From: Adiantum capillus-veneris
Lineage: Eukaryota; Streptophyta; Polypodiopsida; Polypodiales; Pteridaceae
Assembly: GCA_014529385.2 (NCBI GenBank)
Contig: CM043964.1
Location: 7,225,997-7,289,996, forward strand
Direction of reading: 5' to 3'
Length of the DNA stretch: 64,000 nt
Shown: one piece after another, positions 44,535-56,173 of the stretch
Numbering within the stretch: position 1 is the stretch's first letter
Layout: every line of letters starts with the position of its first letter
Made by a program: the position numbers and the translations under genes
Notes under the pieces: generated by a model
Told to the model about the DNA's origin: nothing
Database searches by the model: none
What the model saw: the letters and a program-made list of their open reading frames with translations, nothing else

Positions 44535-47100
44535 CTTCGAGTAGTTACTGCCGTGGAGTGTGTCCAGCTTCTAACAGAATATGCGGACATGCAGGGATTG
44601 GATCCTAAGTTTTATCAGCATACAATAAATCTGAAACCGGATGCGGTGCCAGTGAAGCAGCACTCATATGGGATGAATCCGAATGTGGCACAACAAGTTA
44701 AGATGGAAATTGATCGTCTTTTGAAAGTGGGTTTATCCAATTGTGGTTGTACCAAAGAAAAACAAGCAAATCCGAATTTGTGTGGATTATCGGAAATTGA
44801 AGGCGGCTACTGTTCCAGATCCTTTTCCTCTTCCATTCTTGGACTCTGTTTTGGATGATGTAGCAGGACATGAGATGTATACTTTTCTGGATGGGTTTAG
44901 TGGATATAACCAAATCTGAATGGCATTGTGGGATCAGCCAAAAACAAATTTTATTACCGCATGGGGTGTGTTTGTCTGCACAGTGATGTGGTTCGGATTG
45001 CGAAATGCGCCTTCAACTTTTCAAAGGGATATGTTTCAAATTTTTGGTCCTTATTTGACGGATTTTATGAGAATTTTTCTGGATGATCTCAGTGTTTTTG
45101 GAGCGCAATTGGAGCACTTGAAGCAATTACGGTTATGCTTTATGAAATGGAGAGAGGTAAAATTCAATTTGAATCCTTTAAAGTGTGCATTTGCTGTTCG
45201 CAGTGGCATGCTATTGGGGCATATAATTTCTGAAGATGGTATTTTCGTGGATCGAGGTAAAATAGCCGCAATTATGAAAACACCCCCACCACAGAACCAG
45301 AAACACCGTCAGATTTTCCTGGGCTAAGCCCGTTGACATAGGAGGCATTTGCAGTTTGTCGCGCATTTGGCAATCCCGATTACTCAGGCAGCGCATGCTA
45401 TAGATTTTGAATGGACACAAGAATGTGATTTGGCTTTTCGGAGATTAAAACTTCAGCTATCCAAAGCTCCGATTATGCTTCGGATCGAGTTATTGGCAGT
45501 GTTCTAATGCAAGAACAAAGTCAAGGATGGTTCCGACCTGTCTATTATGCTAGTGGACGATTATCATCCGCAGAAAGAAATAATTCAATAACCGAAAGGG
45601 AATGTTTAGAGATGATTTATTTAGTGAAGAAATTCCGACACTATCTGTTGGGCCGATGTTTTTTCTTCCATGTGGACCATTTGGATCTTTTATACCTGGT
45701 ACGGCAACAGAATTTGACGGGAAGATTGGCCAGATGGGTGCTTTTGCTGCAGGAATTTGACTTTGAGGTCATACATCGTCCAGGGGCTCAACATACGGTG
45801 GCTGACTACCTATCCAAGTTAGATTCTGGTGAGCCACCGACGACGGGTATAGCTGATGAATTTTTGGATGCGTCTCTATTTCTAACAGGTGTAGTTGCAG
45901 AGGATACAACAGTTCCGCAACAGGCAAGGGTTATCCCTAGCATCCCATGGACATGGTATGAAGAGATGTTTCATTTTCTCGATAGTGGCGAAATGCCTTT
46001 CTTCTTGTCTAGCCATCAGAGGAAACGTATGGCTATCAGAAGTTGGAATTTTGAGATTATTATGAGGAATCTCTATTATCGTACGGTGGCGGATGTATTA
46101 CTCAGATGTGTGCTACCACAGGAGCAGGAAGCAGTTCTGGAGGAAGTCCATACCGGTATTGCGGGAATTCACTTTGCAGCATTAATCACGGCTCGAAAGG
46201 TTCTCCAATCAGGATTATGGTGGCCCACATTGTTTTAGGATGCGAGAAATTATGTGCAACAATGTGATGTGTGTCAGCGGTTGGGAAAACCTACCAAACG
46301 GTCCAGAATGCCTTTTCAGCCGGTTTTGCCCTTGGAGCCTTTTCAAAAGTGGGGTTTGGATTTTGTTGGACCTTTTCAACCAGTTGCAGCTCACACTGGT
46401 AATAAGTACATTTTGACAGCCACGGATTACGCTACCAAATGGGTGGAGGCATGGCCTTTGAGAGATAATACTACAGTTTTTGTGGCTGGATGCTTATATA
46501 AGGATATCTTTTCCATATATGGTTTCCCTATTGAGCTGGTTAGTGACAGGGGAAGTCATTTTTTGAATAAGGTAATGGAGAGAATTCTATGGTTTTATTT
46601 TGTATTGCACAGGAAATATTCTCCATATTATCCTTAGGTGAATGGGCAAGCAGAATCAACTAATAATCAATTGATTCGGATATTAACAAAGTTAGTGAAT
46701 ATGCATCGAACAGATTGGGATGTGAAACTTCCTTCCGCCTTATGGGCCTATCGGACAACTTATAAAGTGGCAACAGGATTGACTCCTTTTAAGTTGGAAT
46801 TTGGCATGGAGGCAATCACCCCGGTGGAGCATGTGATTCCGAGTTTTCGGATGCTCATTGCGGATCGGCTTCTTCCAGAAGATTCTGTTATTTATCGCTT
46901 GGTTGTTTTGCAGAAACTAGACGAAGAGCGGTTGCATAGCTTTGCGGTGCTGCAGGATCTGCAGTCTAGGTGGAAAAAATGGTTGGATTGCCCGAAAGCA
47001 CGGCAATTTGTTCGGGGACAGCTGGTCCTTGTCTTTAATTCCCGCCTCGGGAAGATTCCTGGGACGCTTAAATTATGCTGGTCATGACCATTTTGGATTT
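44535..47100 (+). pseudogene. pol of RLG-E (RT, RNase H, integrase), 5' truncated
   Basis: RT begins around LTEYADMQGLDPKFYQHTINL and has FITAWGVFVCTVMWFGL and FLDDL. RNase H (45507-45840) has RPVYYASGRLSSAE and IHRPGAQHTVADYLS. Integrase has a zinc region ending CDVCQRLGKP, WGLDFVGPF, VSDRGSHF and NGQAESTNN. Breaks include TGA at 44917 (in a former CGA), TAG at 46236 and TAG at 46635, where relatives have Gln. A GPF block follows at about 47090. I see one RNase H domain, unlike RLG-A and RLG-C, so it is a different lineage. Confidence 0.85.
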
Positions 47101-49447
47101 TTCAAGCATGCATGCCCATTTCTTTTTACTTGGCGGATTTGCGAGGGGAGGTTGATTTCTGTATCGGTCAATCGTTTCAGACTGCACCATTATGTTTCAC
47201 CTACCCTGATTCAGTGCCCCTTTGTTGTGGTACAAGAGCCGGAATCCGCCCTAATAATGATTGGGGATTCTTTTGCATGCAATCTTGGAAAGCGGGAAAG
47301 GATCTATGATGGTTGCGACACCGTGGCTTGCCCTATTTTGGGAACTCATTGTGAGAGGGTTACCACATGCAGACGATTATTGTTGTGCTTCTCCTATTTT
47401 ATGTATCGCGTGTCCTTAGCTCTATATTCTCTGCTCCTGCATCTCATCGTCACCATGACGCCTTCTCTCCTCCAATGCATCCCCTTCACTCCCATACAGC
47501 AGCTAGCGCTTCACCGAGTGGACGCATGGCTGCAAGATTTGCGGCTACGTGTTTTCGCCAACTTGGATTGGCAAGGGATTCTTGTTCACCCGCAGGCAAC
47601 AAGTTTGATTGAGCAACTGGCTGCTGGAGATATGGTGGAGCTGAATAACCAACAGATTCAGCTGACAGCAAAAAGGATCTTCAGGTGTTGCTGTTTGCCC
47701 AATGATCGAATGGTGCGCGCGTCTCATGTGATTCCTACTACAGATGTCGAGCCGGAGTTTGGATTAAAAGTGAAAGGTGAATATAAGCTTTTAGGGTTGT
47801 CAGATGTAGCAACCAGGGATGCATATCGATGGTTTCTCATGGAAATTTGGCTACAAGCCAAAACCTATACCATCTCGACCAGAGCAAGGAATGTTTTGCA
47901 TTCGGCCAACTTTGGGCATGTGGCTTGGGAAAAAATTCTCAGAGAAAGACTGCTGGCGGAATGCTAAAGAGTGATGGCAGAGTTGGGGCAAAATACCCCA
48001 ACTAATACAAAAGTTGGCCAACTGCTCACACTGATCTTTCCCTTAAGGGAAGTTTTTCCTCTCGCTGTGCGTCCTCTATGCCACTTTGAAGATGACCGAT
48101 TGGTGGTCCAAGGGACTGTTGCCCCTTTGTCGCAAACACAAAATTTGGCAGTTCCTGCTGGGGGGAAACACAGCAGCAGAATGTTGGCACTGAGGAGTTT
48201 CCGGGTCCATCGACGGCAGTGGTACCCTATGGAGCCCAAGAGATGGCCACTGCCAGACCAGCAACCAGCAAGCGCGGTAGGGAGGAACAGCAGTTCACTA
48301 CACCACTTCTTGTGACTGCATCTCTAGTGCTGGAGGATTCTGCGGTGGCACGCTGGCGCCGCCGAGTGGCAAGTGTTACTCTACTGCGGATGTTCCCTCG
48401 CAAAATCGAAAACTTCTGGGACCACCAATGCAGCTGCCTGAACGGGAGGTACTCTTCCCGCTACCCTGGAAGGCTATGGTAGCAAACCTTGCTGACCAAA
48501 TACAAGCGTGCGGCACTTTTTTGAGCAGACTTGCAGAGTCCATTCGTGCGGCCTAGCCAGCCCCCGCAACAACAGAGGGTAGAGTTAATGAGCTGGAAGC
48601 GTAGGTAACGGCCTTGCAGACTCTCATTGTCGAGTTGACCAATCAAAATGAAGATCTGACTGCAACAGCTCGCCAGTAGGATGCAGAAATACAAATGCTT
48701 CAGGGGGCTAATGCTGCGTTTGTGGCTTCTATTCAAGAGAAACTACTTCAATTGAGAACGCAGCATAGCCTTGCCTCATACTTAGCCTCGCACCCTGGTG
48801 ATGTAATGATCAATATGAATGATTTGGATGCGTTGGCAGTGGAGATGCAACAAGATCTCCGTGTCTTTTTGGACAATCAACTACAGAGCTGGAGCACATG
48901 CTTATTTGCTGAGGTGAGAGCACAGCCACCAACTCAGCAGGTTGTGGTGCAGCAACCTGAGTCATCCAACACTGACGGAGGTAAGAGTGTTGTTCCTGAA
49001 GGTTTTGATGTTGCTGATTGGGCGCAAGCTACAGAGGATTGTGCTGAAGCCCAGGCTCATGTATCTCGTTTGCAGAAAATGATTCGTCGATTTCATAAGG
49101 AGCGACGCAGGGTCTGTTTTTGGGTGGAGAACTTGGCTCATTCTTTCTCTCTCAGTCTACCTTCTTGCCCTCCATTTTGGTATGCTCTTAATAGATACCT
49201 TTCTCGCTATTATCCTCTACATACGCCTCTTGCTCCTTTGCCATAGGTGCCGCAATCTATTTCTTTGCCAACGCAGTTTATTCCTCGGGCTCCTTGGCCG
49301 GAACATACTGAGATAGATCCACATCTTTTGGATGAGGTCTATCGGGCACATACTGCAGATTTAAGAGGCTTTGGCTACATTGATATTTCCTCTTCACCAG
49401 AACAGGTCGAAGAGCAGCAACGAGAACCTTCCAACCGGAGGGGCTGA
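47101..49447 (+). pseudogene. 3' accessory region of RLG-E between integrase and LTR
   Basis: About 2.3 kb of former coding sequence follows integrase. A frame open to 47967 encodes DAWLQDLRLRVFANLDW and later WFLMEIWLQAKTYTIS. A later part (about 48570-49246) reads as a coiled coil (VTALQTLIVELTNQNEDL) and continues to DLDALAVEMQQDLRVFLDN. A final part runs to 49447. In-frame TAGs lie at 48602, 48677 and 49244. I do not recognise the family. Its position equals the env-like ORF of some plant Ty3 elements, but I see no signal peptide or clear membrane anchor. Confidence 0.45.
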
Positions 49448-49587
49448 GTGTGGGTTCACGCAATCCACCGCGCGTGCCAGGTGTTACGGCATTAGTCGCA
49501 CATGCGGTCCTGCGGAGGTCTGGGCATTGCAGATCAAGAGTCATGTGGTATGCAGCAGCCGTGGCGGTAGTTCTTCACAGGATATCA

Positions 49588-49856
49588 TGGGACAGGGGGG
49601 AGTGTGTGCATCGTTCCCGATCTGGGCCATACCTGTCTTTTGATGTAACTCACCAATCTCGATGTTATTCATGGCATCTGTTGTTGTAACTCTATGTCCG
49701 GATTACATATGAATGAAGCAAGAGGTGTTATGTGCCTGTGTACTGTGTACGGTCTTCTATCGTCATTCTATGTGTTGATGTTCACATAATGTAGTTGCGG
49801 GTAATCATTGCCGTAATGCCTATTGCTCTTGTGTGGGAAATAGCCATTACAACAAG
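49588..49856 (+). repeat. Polypurine tract and 3' LTR of RLG-E
   Basis: gggacaggggggag precedes TGTGTGCATCG at 49603. The LTR probably ends ATTACAACA near 49856, giving about 254 bp. No 5' LTR is present. Confidence 0.6.
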
Positions 49857-49865
49857 GTAAGTGGG

Positions 49866-50390
49866 AGAGTATCTCTATGGATTTTGTAGTAGGACTATCG
49901 ACTACAAATCGTGGCCATGATGCCATTTGGGTAATTGTAGACCATCTCACAAAGATGGGTCGGTTCATTCCCACTAAGACTACAGTTAAGAAACCGGAAT
50001 TAGCAGGTCTATTTGTAGAGAATATATATAAAATCTACGGTCTTCCAGCTAGTATCATTAGTAACAGGATCGAAAGTTTGATAATCACTTATGGAGAGTT
50101 GTGTTCCAAAAGCTGGAAACTAAACTTAATCTAAGTACGGCTGATCATCCAAAAATGGATGGTCAAATAGAAAGAGTTAATTACATGCTAGAGGATATGC
50201 TAGGAGCGTACGTTAGCAAGAAGCAAACCAATTGGGAAGACTACTTACCTATATTGGAATTTGCTTATAATAGTTCAAAGCATGTGACTATAGGGTTTAG
50301 TCCATTTATGCTTTTATATCTTTGGGGATTCGCCATTGCCACGAAGGCTAGCCCACCAGTGACGAGCTGATTTTTGAAAGTGCATAAGTA
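49866..50390 (+). pseudogene. Chromovirus-like integrase core fragment
   Basis: Encodes ISMDFVVGLSTTNRGHDAIW, VIVDHLTKMGRFIPTK, LFVENIYKIYGLPASI, then after a shift STADHPKMDGQIERVNYML and WEDYLPILEFAYNSSKHV. This is the central DDE part of a Ty3 integrase. The second Asp lies at a damaged site (ISNRIES). It lacks flanking domains. It ends where an opposing gag fragment begins. Confidence 0.85.
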
Positions 50391-50413
50391 CATGGCGTAG
50401 CTTGGAGGACTCT

Positions 50414-51103
50414 TTATAGCCCGTCTCCAAACGCCGCATCAAATTGTTGGATGAAGGCAAACACTTTGTCGGTAGCACCAAAGGTGTCATCATAAGTGAG
50501 AAAAGAGATACTCTTTCCCCCCTCCTTGAACTTCTCTAACTTTTGGGCCCTTCTCCATGTAGGGAATGCTTTGCGATGTCCTCCCCTCTTGTATTCTCTA
50601 GGAGAATATCCATAGCTTTCATCGGAAGAGGAGGAAGGTGAAGATGAAGGAGAAGAGGGTGACCTCTTCCTAGCCCTTTTCTTCGTTTGTTTCCTAGCTT
50701 CTCTTTTGGAATGACGAGGAGAAGGACTGTGTGTTGATCTTTTCCTCTTGGGAGGAGTAGGCGATCGTTGAGACCGTTGTCTTTGTGGAGACACATCTTT
50801 AGAGGAACTTAAATTTTCATTGATTTCTTGCTCTTTGGATTCCTCCTCTCGTATGGGAGAGATTCTTCTTTTGGGGGTCTCTTCAAGAGGCCTCCTAAGA
50901 TCTCTCTCCTCTTGGAGAGGAAGACAAATTCCATAATCACGAAGTTGTTGAGTAACTTTGGCTTGCAAAGCATGGTTGCCCATAGCTTGTTGCAACCTAG
51001 TGACAAGATAGTTCACAAACATGGGAGCATCATCATTAGCACCTTCATTTGCAAAACTAGAGCTATCAATGTTCATTCTACTCTCTTGATTATTGTCAGC
51101 CAT
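50414..51103 (-). pseudogene. gag N-terminal fragment, 3' truncated
   Basis: 229 codons starting MADNNQESRMNIDSSSF. A long Arg/Ser-rich middle (KRKRSTHSPSPRHSKREAR, then poly-Ser) leads to SFLTYDDTFGATDKVFAF and IQQFDAAFG, the start of a plant Ty3 gag core. It breaks at the junction with the plus-strand integrase fragment. The frame is undamaged, so the truncation looks younger than neighbouring relics. Confidence 0.6.
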
Positions 51104-51139
51104 GTTAACAAAATTTATGTATGTACTTAGTGTATACTT

Positions 51140-52230
51140 TGGAAATTCAAAACCTTAGTTGCCGCTCCTCTTAGCCTTTGAAAGACGGCTCTTAAGTATC
51201 TACATCCACGGCTCGAAGTGGTTAATTATAGAGAGTAGAGGAGTAGATCTAACATAGCAGAGTTGCAGAGGGTTAGCTACTTTTTGGACGTCTCATGGCT
51301 CAATAATGGTAAAGACGTAGGCAAGTCTAAAAAGACTCCATTATTAAGTCCAAAGATCCCGAGGTGTGCACCATACCCCACATAGTGGGCTCAAGAAAAC
51401 CGATAATAGAGACTAGTTCCACTTACCCTAATATACTTAACAACATAAACCATTTATAGTCCATTGCGCGGCACGAGGCAGCCAACCACAAGTCAGAGAT
51501 CCACACAGGATTTACTGTGGTGCCAGCATGGCATACGCAAAGTGGGAGTGGGAAATTCAACAGAAGAGCGATCAAACTGCGATGGGCTCATCATACAGGC
51601 AACAACGCGAGGCTCGCGTAAGACAAAGTCCCACGCACTATGGCTAAGGAGGAAAGGGATCTTGGATGGATAAATATGTAGGATTAATTGAATTATAATT
51701 TCGATCAATGATTATAAAGATTGTAGTTGATAATTTAGTATTGTTTTTGCTAGATTAGGAAAATATCACTCTCTCTCGACCAACCGGAGACATGGTCAAG
51801 TATCGAGAGTGACATACTGAATTTGATACTTGGCAATGGTTGTTCAAAAATAACCACATCTCGCGCAAGAAATTTGACATGGTGGTTGGACCACTACAAG
51901 CGGTAAGTTTAAACAAGTAATTTTGTATCAATTGTTTTGAGATGTTGATAATTGTTTAATTTGGTTTGGTTTTATGTAGAGTCAAAGTGATCCAACATAC
52001 GTGCCTCTAGACGACGACAAGATAGACGAGGATTAGATAGAAAAATGTTTTGTCCAAACTGTATTAAAGTCCCAATGTGGCACAATGTATATACAAGTAT
52101 TTACTTTTTATTCTAAATTTTTTAAATAGTTTATCTTCTGCATTTTAAATTATCAAGGTAAAGTCAATTCAATTTTCAATTCTTTGGTATTTTTTATAAT
52201 CTTCCAAAAAACAATTGATGTTTCATTGTT
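51140..52230 (+). repeat. Inverted arm R2 with CACTA-like 3' exons
   Basis: Inverted copy of 38990-40020. It encodes EFDTWQWLFKNNHISRKKF and VVGPLQA, then a 77-bp GT-AG intron (51903-51979), then SQSDPTYVPLDDD and a TAG at 52034. The TTACCGC terminal part of the left copy is missing here. Confidence 0.7.
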
Positions 52231-52317
52231 TTGTGCAAGTCAAAAATAAAGGTGCTCATTTGGGCCACCCAAAATTGGGAAGAGAAGAATGAGAGTGAGA
52301 GATCTCGTGGGATGCTC

Positions 52318-52404
<87 letters not shown>

Positions 52405-53889
52405 AGGTCGATCCCCTTCCCTAGGATTTCCTTGAAGCTTACTGGGCTATGTAGCCCTCTAGCCAATGAGAGCTTGGCTCCCTTTTGGGGAGAGATGTGT
52501 AGTCTCTTGACAAGTGTCCTTCTTTCCCTCTTGTGCGGTTAAGCTAGCACCCCCCTTGCTTAAGCACAACACTTGCTTAAGAAAGTTTCCCCCTTGCTTG
52601 CTTGAGCAATGTACCTCTACACTTGACATGTGGCCCCTTTCCTTTCATAATGGTATGGGTCCTTGGTGAGGTGCATACTTACTACACACATCCCTTCTAT
52701 GTAGGGCTCACCCCCCTCTCTGTAGAAAGATATTTTATCTTGGTAAGCAGGAAGGCCCCCTGCTTAAGCACAGCCCAAGCTTAAGCAAGCTGCCCCCTTG
52801 TCTGCTTGGACCTTAGTGACTAAAGAGTAAAAATTTAACACTATACCTTAAGGCTTTTAACGCTTACCTTTGGAGGCTTTAATGAAGACAACCCTAAGGT
52901 CTTTTGCTCCATTGGTTAACCTTGCTCTTTGATAGATCTTTTCTCATTTGGGCTCCTTTACCATTGGCCCCATGCTGAAATAGATCTGTAAGCACATCTT
53001 TATCTTAACCCTTGTTCCCTTTTATTCTCCCACATTATGTGATCAATTTAATATGAGAAAATCATTTGGGTTGGTTAGATATAAGATTTTATGACACATT
53101 ATGTTTTTTTGGATGGGTGTGTTCCAATGATGCAAAGTTTTTGACTTTTCCTTTCGATCATGGAGGATATTGCACTACAGTTCCCTTTGATCCAAGGGGA
53201 AGATATACAAGTTCAGATTGAGGTTTTAAGAGGATGCAGTTGTTTTTTTGGAGAAGGTTTTTTGTTATTGGGTTTAGCTATGCGGATAAGTTTTTTGGAG
53301 TTTGTGGGTTTGTGGTCATCATAGTTTCATGGCTAGATATTATTCAAGTTTTTTGAGCAATTGAGATACCTTTCATCTCTCGACTTCTTATCGAGAAGAA
53401 TGCCAAGAAGATGATGAGATGTATTTTCTAGAAGATGCTTCTGGCAATACTTTTGCTTACAAAGATTAATAACCTAAAGACAGTTGGCACATGCCGAAGG
53501 ATGTGCAGTTTCAGAGAGGGTGGATGTCGTGATGCTCCGCCTCCACAATCTGAAGCTGGGTTAGGACATGATTTTTGGATATTATCATTACTCAAGCGGA
53601 TTCATCATGATTTTGAAGATATGTTTGGTATGGCAATCGACAAAATGTATATCAAAGGTGGTGTGCTTTGAGAAGCAAATCGATGTTTAAAGTACTTTTT
53701 GGTCAAACGGTATTCCAAGAGAGATCCATGGGATGAGGTTTTTCTTTCACCAACAAACCGTTTGGAGAGTATAATGCGATTGATAATGCTTTCGGTTGAT
53801 ATGTAAGCCAAGTAAAATACCTTTTGCAATGACTTATTTATCAAAATGCATTGATTGCGGTATAAGCCAATATAATGTCAGCAAGTGAA
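52231..53889. other. Right-arm-specific spacer
   Basis: Contains (GA)n at 52322-52402 and a run of 'cccccttgcttaagca' phrases around 52550-52800. Between 53150 and 53870 there is a weakly protein-like stretch full of stops that I cannot assign. No equivalent exists in the left arm. Confidence 0.4.
52322..52402 (+). repeat. (GA)n microsatellite, 81 bp
   Basis: Pure GA tract next to R2. Confidence 0.97.
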
Positions 53890-55042
53890 GGCAAAGAGCA
53901 AGGTCTGTGGAGTTGAAGGGAGCTGAGCAGCATCATGAAGAGGGCGGTGACCACGAGGTGAAAGAAATGCTTTAAAGGGCAAGGCCATGAGGATGACTTT
54001 GGGGATCGGTGTAAATGACCTCTTATGGTATGGAGCTATCAATCGGGGAGGCAGCGATATAGAAAAAAAAGAGCAACGTCAATTGTATACAGCTCCATGG
54101 AACAAGCTTTTTTAGCAGGCGTGTGATTAGCACGCACGAGCAAGAGGCCGGAGTTTCTTCATTTATGGTGAAGGCAAAGATTGAGAAAATGAGGCCGAGG
54201 CCTCGACGGTGGCAAGTGCATCAAGTTATTTTGTTTGTATTCAGATTCTAGTTCATCTAAGTAATTTAATTCAAGGTATATAAGGTGTTCTTTTGTGCTA
54301 TAATCTCTTGAGATGTGCATCTTTCTCCCATTGTTTCCCGGAGTGAGTTGCCCAGTGCTGACACGGCTCAACTCCCGAACATAAATTCCCCCAACAATAT
54401 ATATACAATACTCGATGAAAAAACCTCCTAGTGAGGGAAAACTGCCCCAGTGGTCCTATGTGTGTTCACACACATCACTACCACATGTGTATGGTCACAA
54501 ATCTCCCATGAAAGTGACGCGGTGAACAAGAGCTATCATATAGAGTATACTAGAGTGCCATGCCTTGAGAACATGATCAGTCCACAAAGGGGAGTAAGCC
54601 CAAAGATTTGCGGAATTCTTTGAAGTTTTCACGAGACAATGACTTTGTGAAAACATAGGCAAGGTTGCCTTGTGTTGTCACATAAGACAAGCGCATCTCT
54701 CCTATTGAGAGGCTCTCCATAACATAGTGGTAATGCACCTCAGTGTTCGTTGTACAAGCATGAAAAGATGGATTCTTTGCAATTGCCAATGATCTCTCAC
54801 TATTACTGTAGATAGTGTTGGCAATGTCTTGTCCAACACCCAAATAAGCCATAAGGTGTTGATGGAGAAAAAGATGCCTTGCGCACGTGCACTCACACAC
54901 CCAGACAACTCAACACCACATAAGGAATTTATTTAAATTCCAACACACACACAACACCACTCAAGAGATCAATAAGAATACTACCCACAAGCTCAATTTA
55001 AACTCCAAACACCTCCACCTACAAGCCCTTGCCTGCCTGCAG
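53890..55042 (-). repeat. Inverted arm R1
   Basis: Reverse-orientation partner of L1 (36713-37885), including the copia RNase H tail. Beyond 55042 the two flanks are unrelated. Confidence 0.8.
54577..54900 (-). pseudogene. Copia RNase H C-terminal fragment, second copy
   Basis: 107 codons with SLAIAKNPSFHACTTNTEVHYHYV and VTTQGNLAYVFTKSLS, ending FVD. Differences from the left copy are mostly single substitutions. Confidence 0.85.
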
Positions 55043-56173
55043 ACACTACAAGGTGAGTCGCGTTGATCAACACTTGAAATCACACTTGATGGTGGCCAAA
55101 ATACACAAGAAAATCCATTAAAAACTTAAGAAGTCCAGCCACAAAATTCCTCTCTCAAACCATTTCAAAGCCTTCATCTAACTCCACTCTATTCGACTCT
55201 TTGGAGTAGCGCCAACCCTAATGGCACCGATACAAGGTCACATAGTCTTACAGAAAGCCGCGCCTTCTTCCCTCAACTCCTTGCACACACACATCCATGG
55301 AACCCTCAAAACTTACATAGACTCTCTCAAGTGTAAAATTCCTCTACACACTTGAAAACAGGACGCGAATGCGATGGGACTACATTAGACCACCTATAGG
55401 AACCCTGCTTCCTCCCACACACAGATAGGTGAAAGTGCTGAGTATTGGCTTCCAAAGTTTTCCTGCACATTGAGCACTCATACCACCGTGACTGATGTGG
55501 AAATTTGAAGCCTTTTCACACTTTTTAAAACCATTTTCTGATCTTTTTTGGCCCAATTTTGGTCAATTTTTACCCCTGGCGGACATTTTTCATGGGAAAA
55601 ACCCCAAACGAACTCCAAAATTTCCCCAGATTTTGTACGTATACGCTTGATCCTTGATACCAAAATCCCTTTTCCGCATCTCCAAATTCCATTTTTGACC
55701 ACTTCTAGTGTCGTGCAGGCATGACCACAGATCAGGCACCATAAATAGACAGTTACTGCATGTGTGAAACTTTTCGGGTAGGATGAGAGTGCCCACACTT
55801 CCCTCTTGCATTATTTAATTTCTAAAAATCTCAAACCTATTCCCTAGAGCCAAAATAATCCACCAAGAACTATATCGAAGGCCCCGATACCCTATCTAGG
55901 CATGTACATGTGCCCGACTGCTGGGATGCGAACCTGACTATTCACAATGTGTACACGTTTCATCTTTTTAAAAACTTGAAATCACTTGTCAAATCTTCCA
56001 AATGCACGTATTTACATATTTTTGTACATATGACCATGCATATACACGCTTCTTTGTACACGCCAAAAGTGGTCTATCATCATTGCCCACCCTCTATTAG
56101 GGAAGGTATTTTGAAGTGCATGGTTTCCATCAAATATACTTAAGCTGACTAGGCCATAACTAGGTACAATCAA
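55043..56173. other. Unassigned spacer
   Basis: No recognisable gene. A minus-strand frame at 55478-55798 (106 codons) is unassigned and may be chance. Confidence 0.4.

Noticed and set aside
47101-49447. Envelope gene in RLG-E
   Set aside because: Position fits, but I see no signal peptide, no convincing membrane anchor and no known env similarity, so I left it as unknown accessory sequence.
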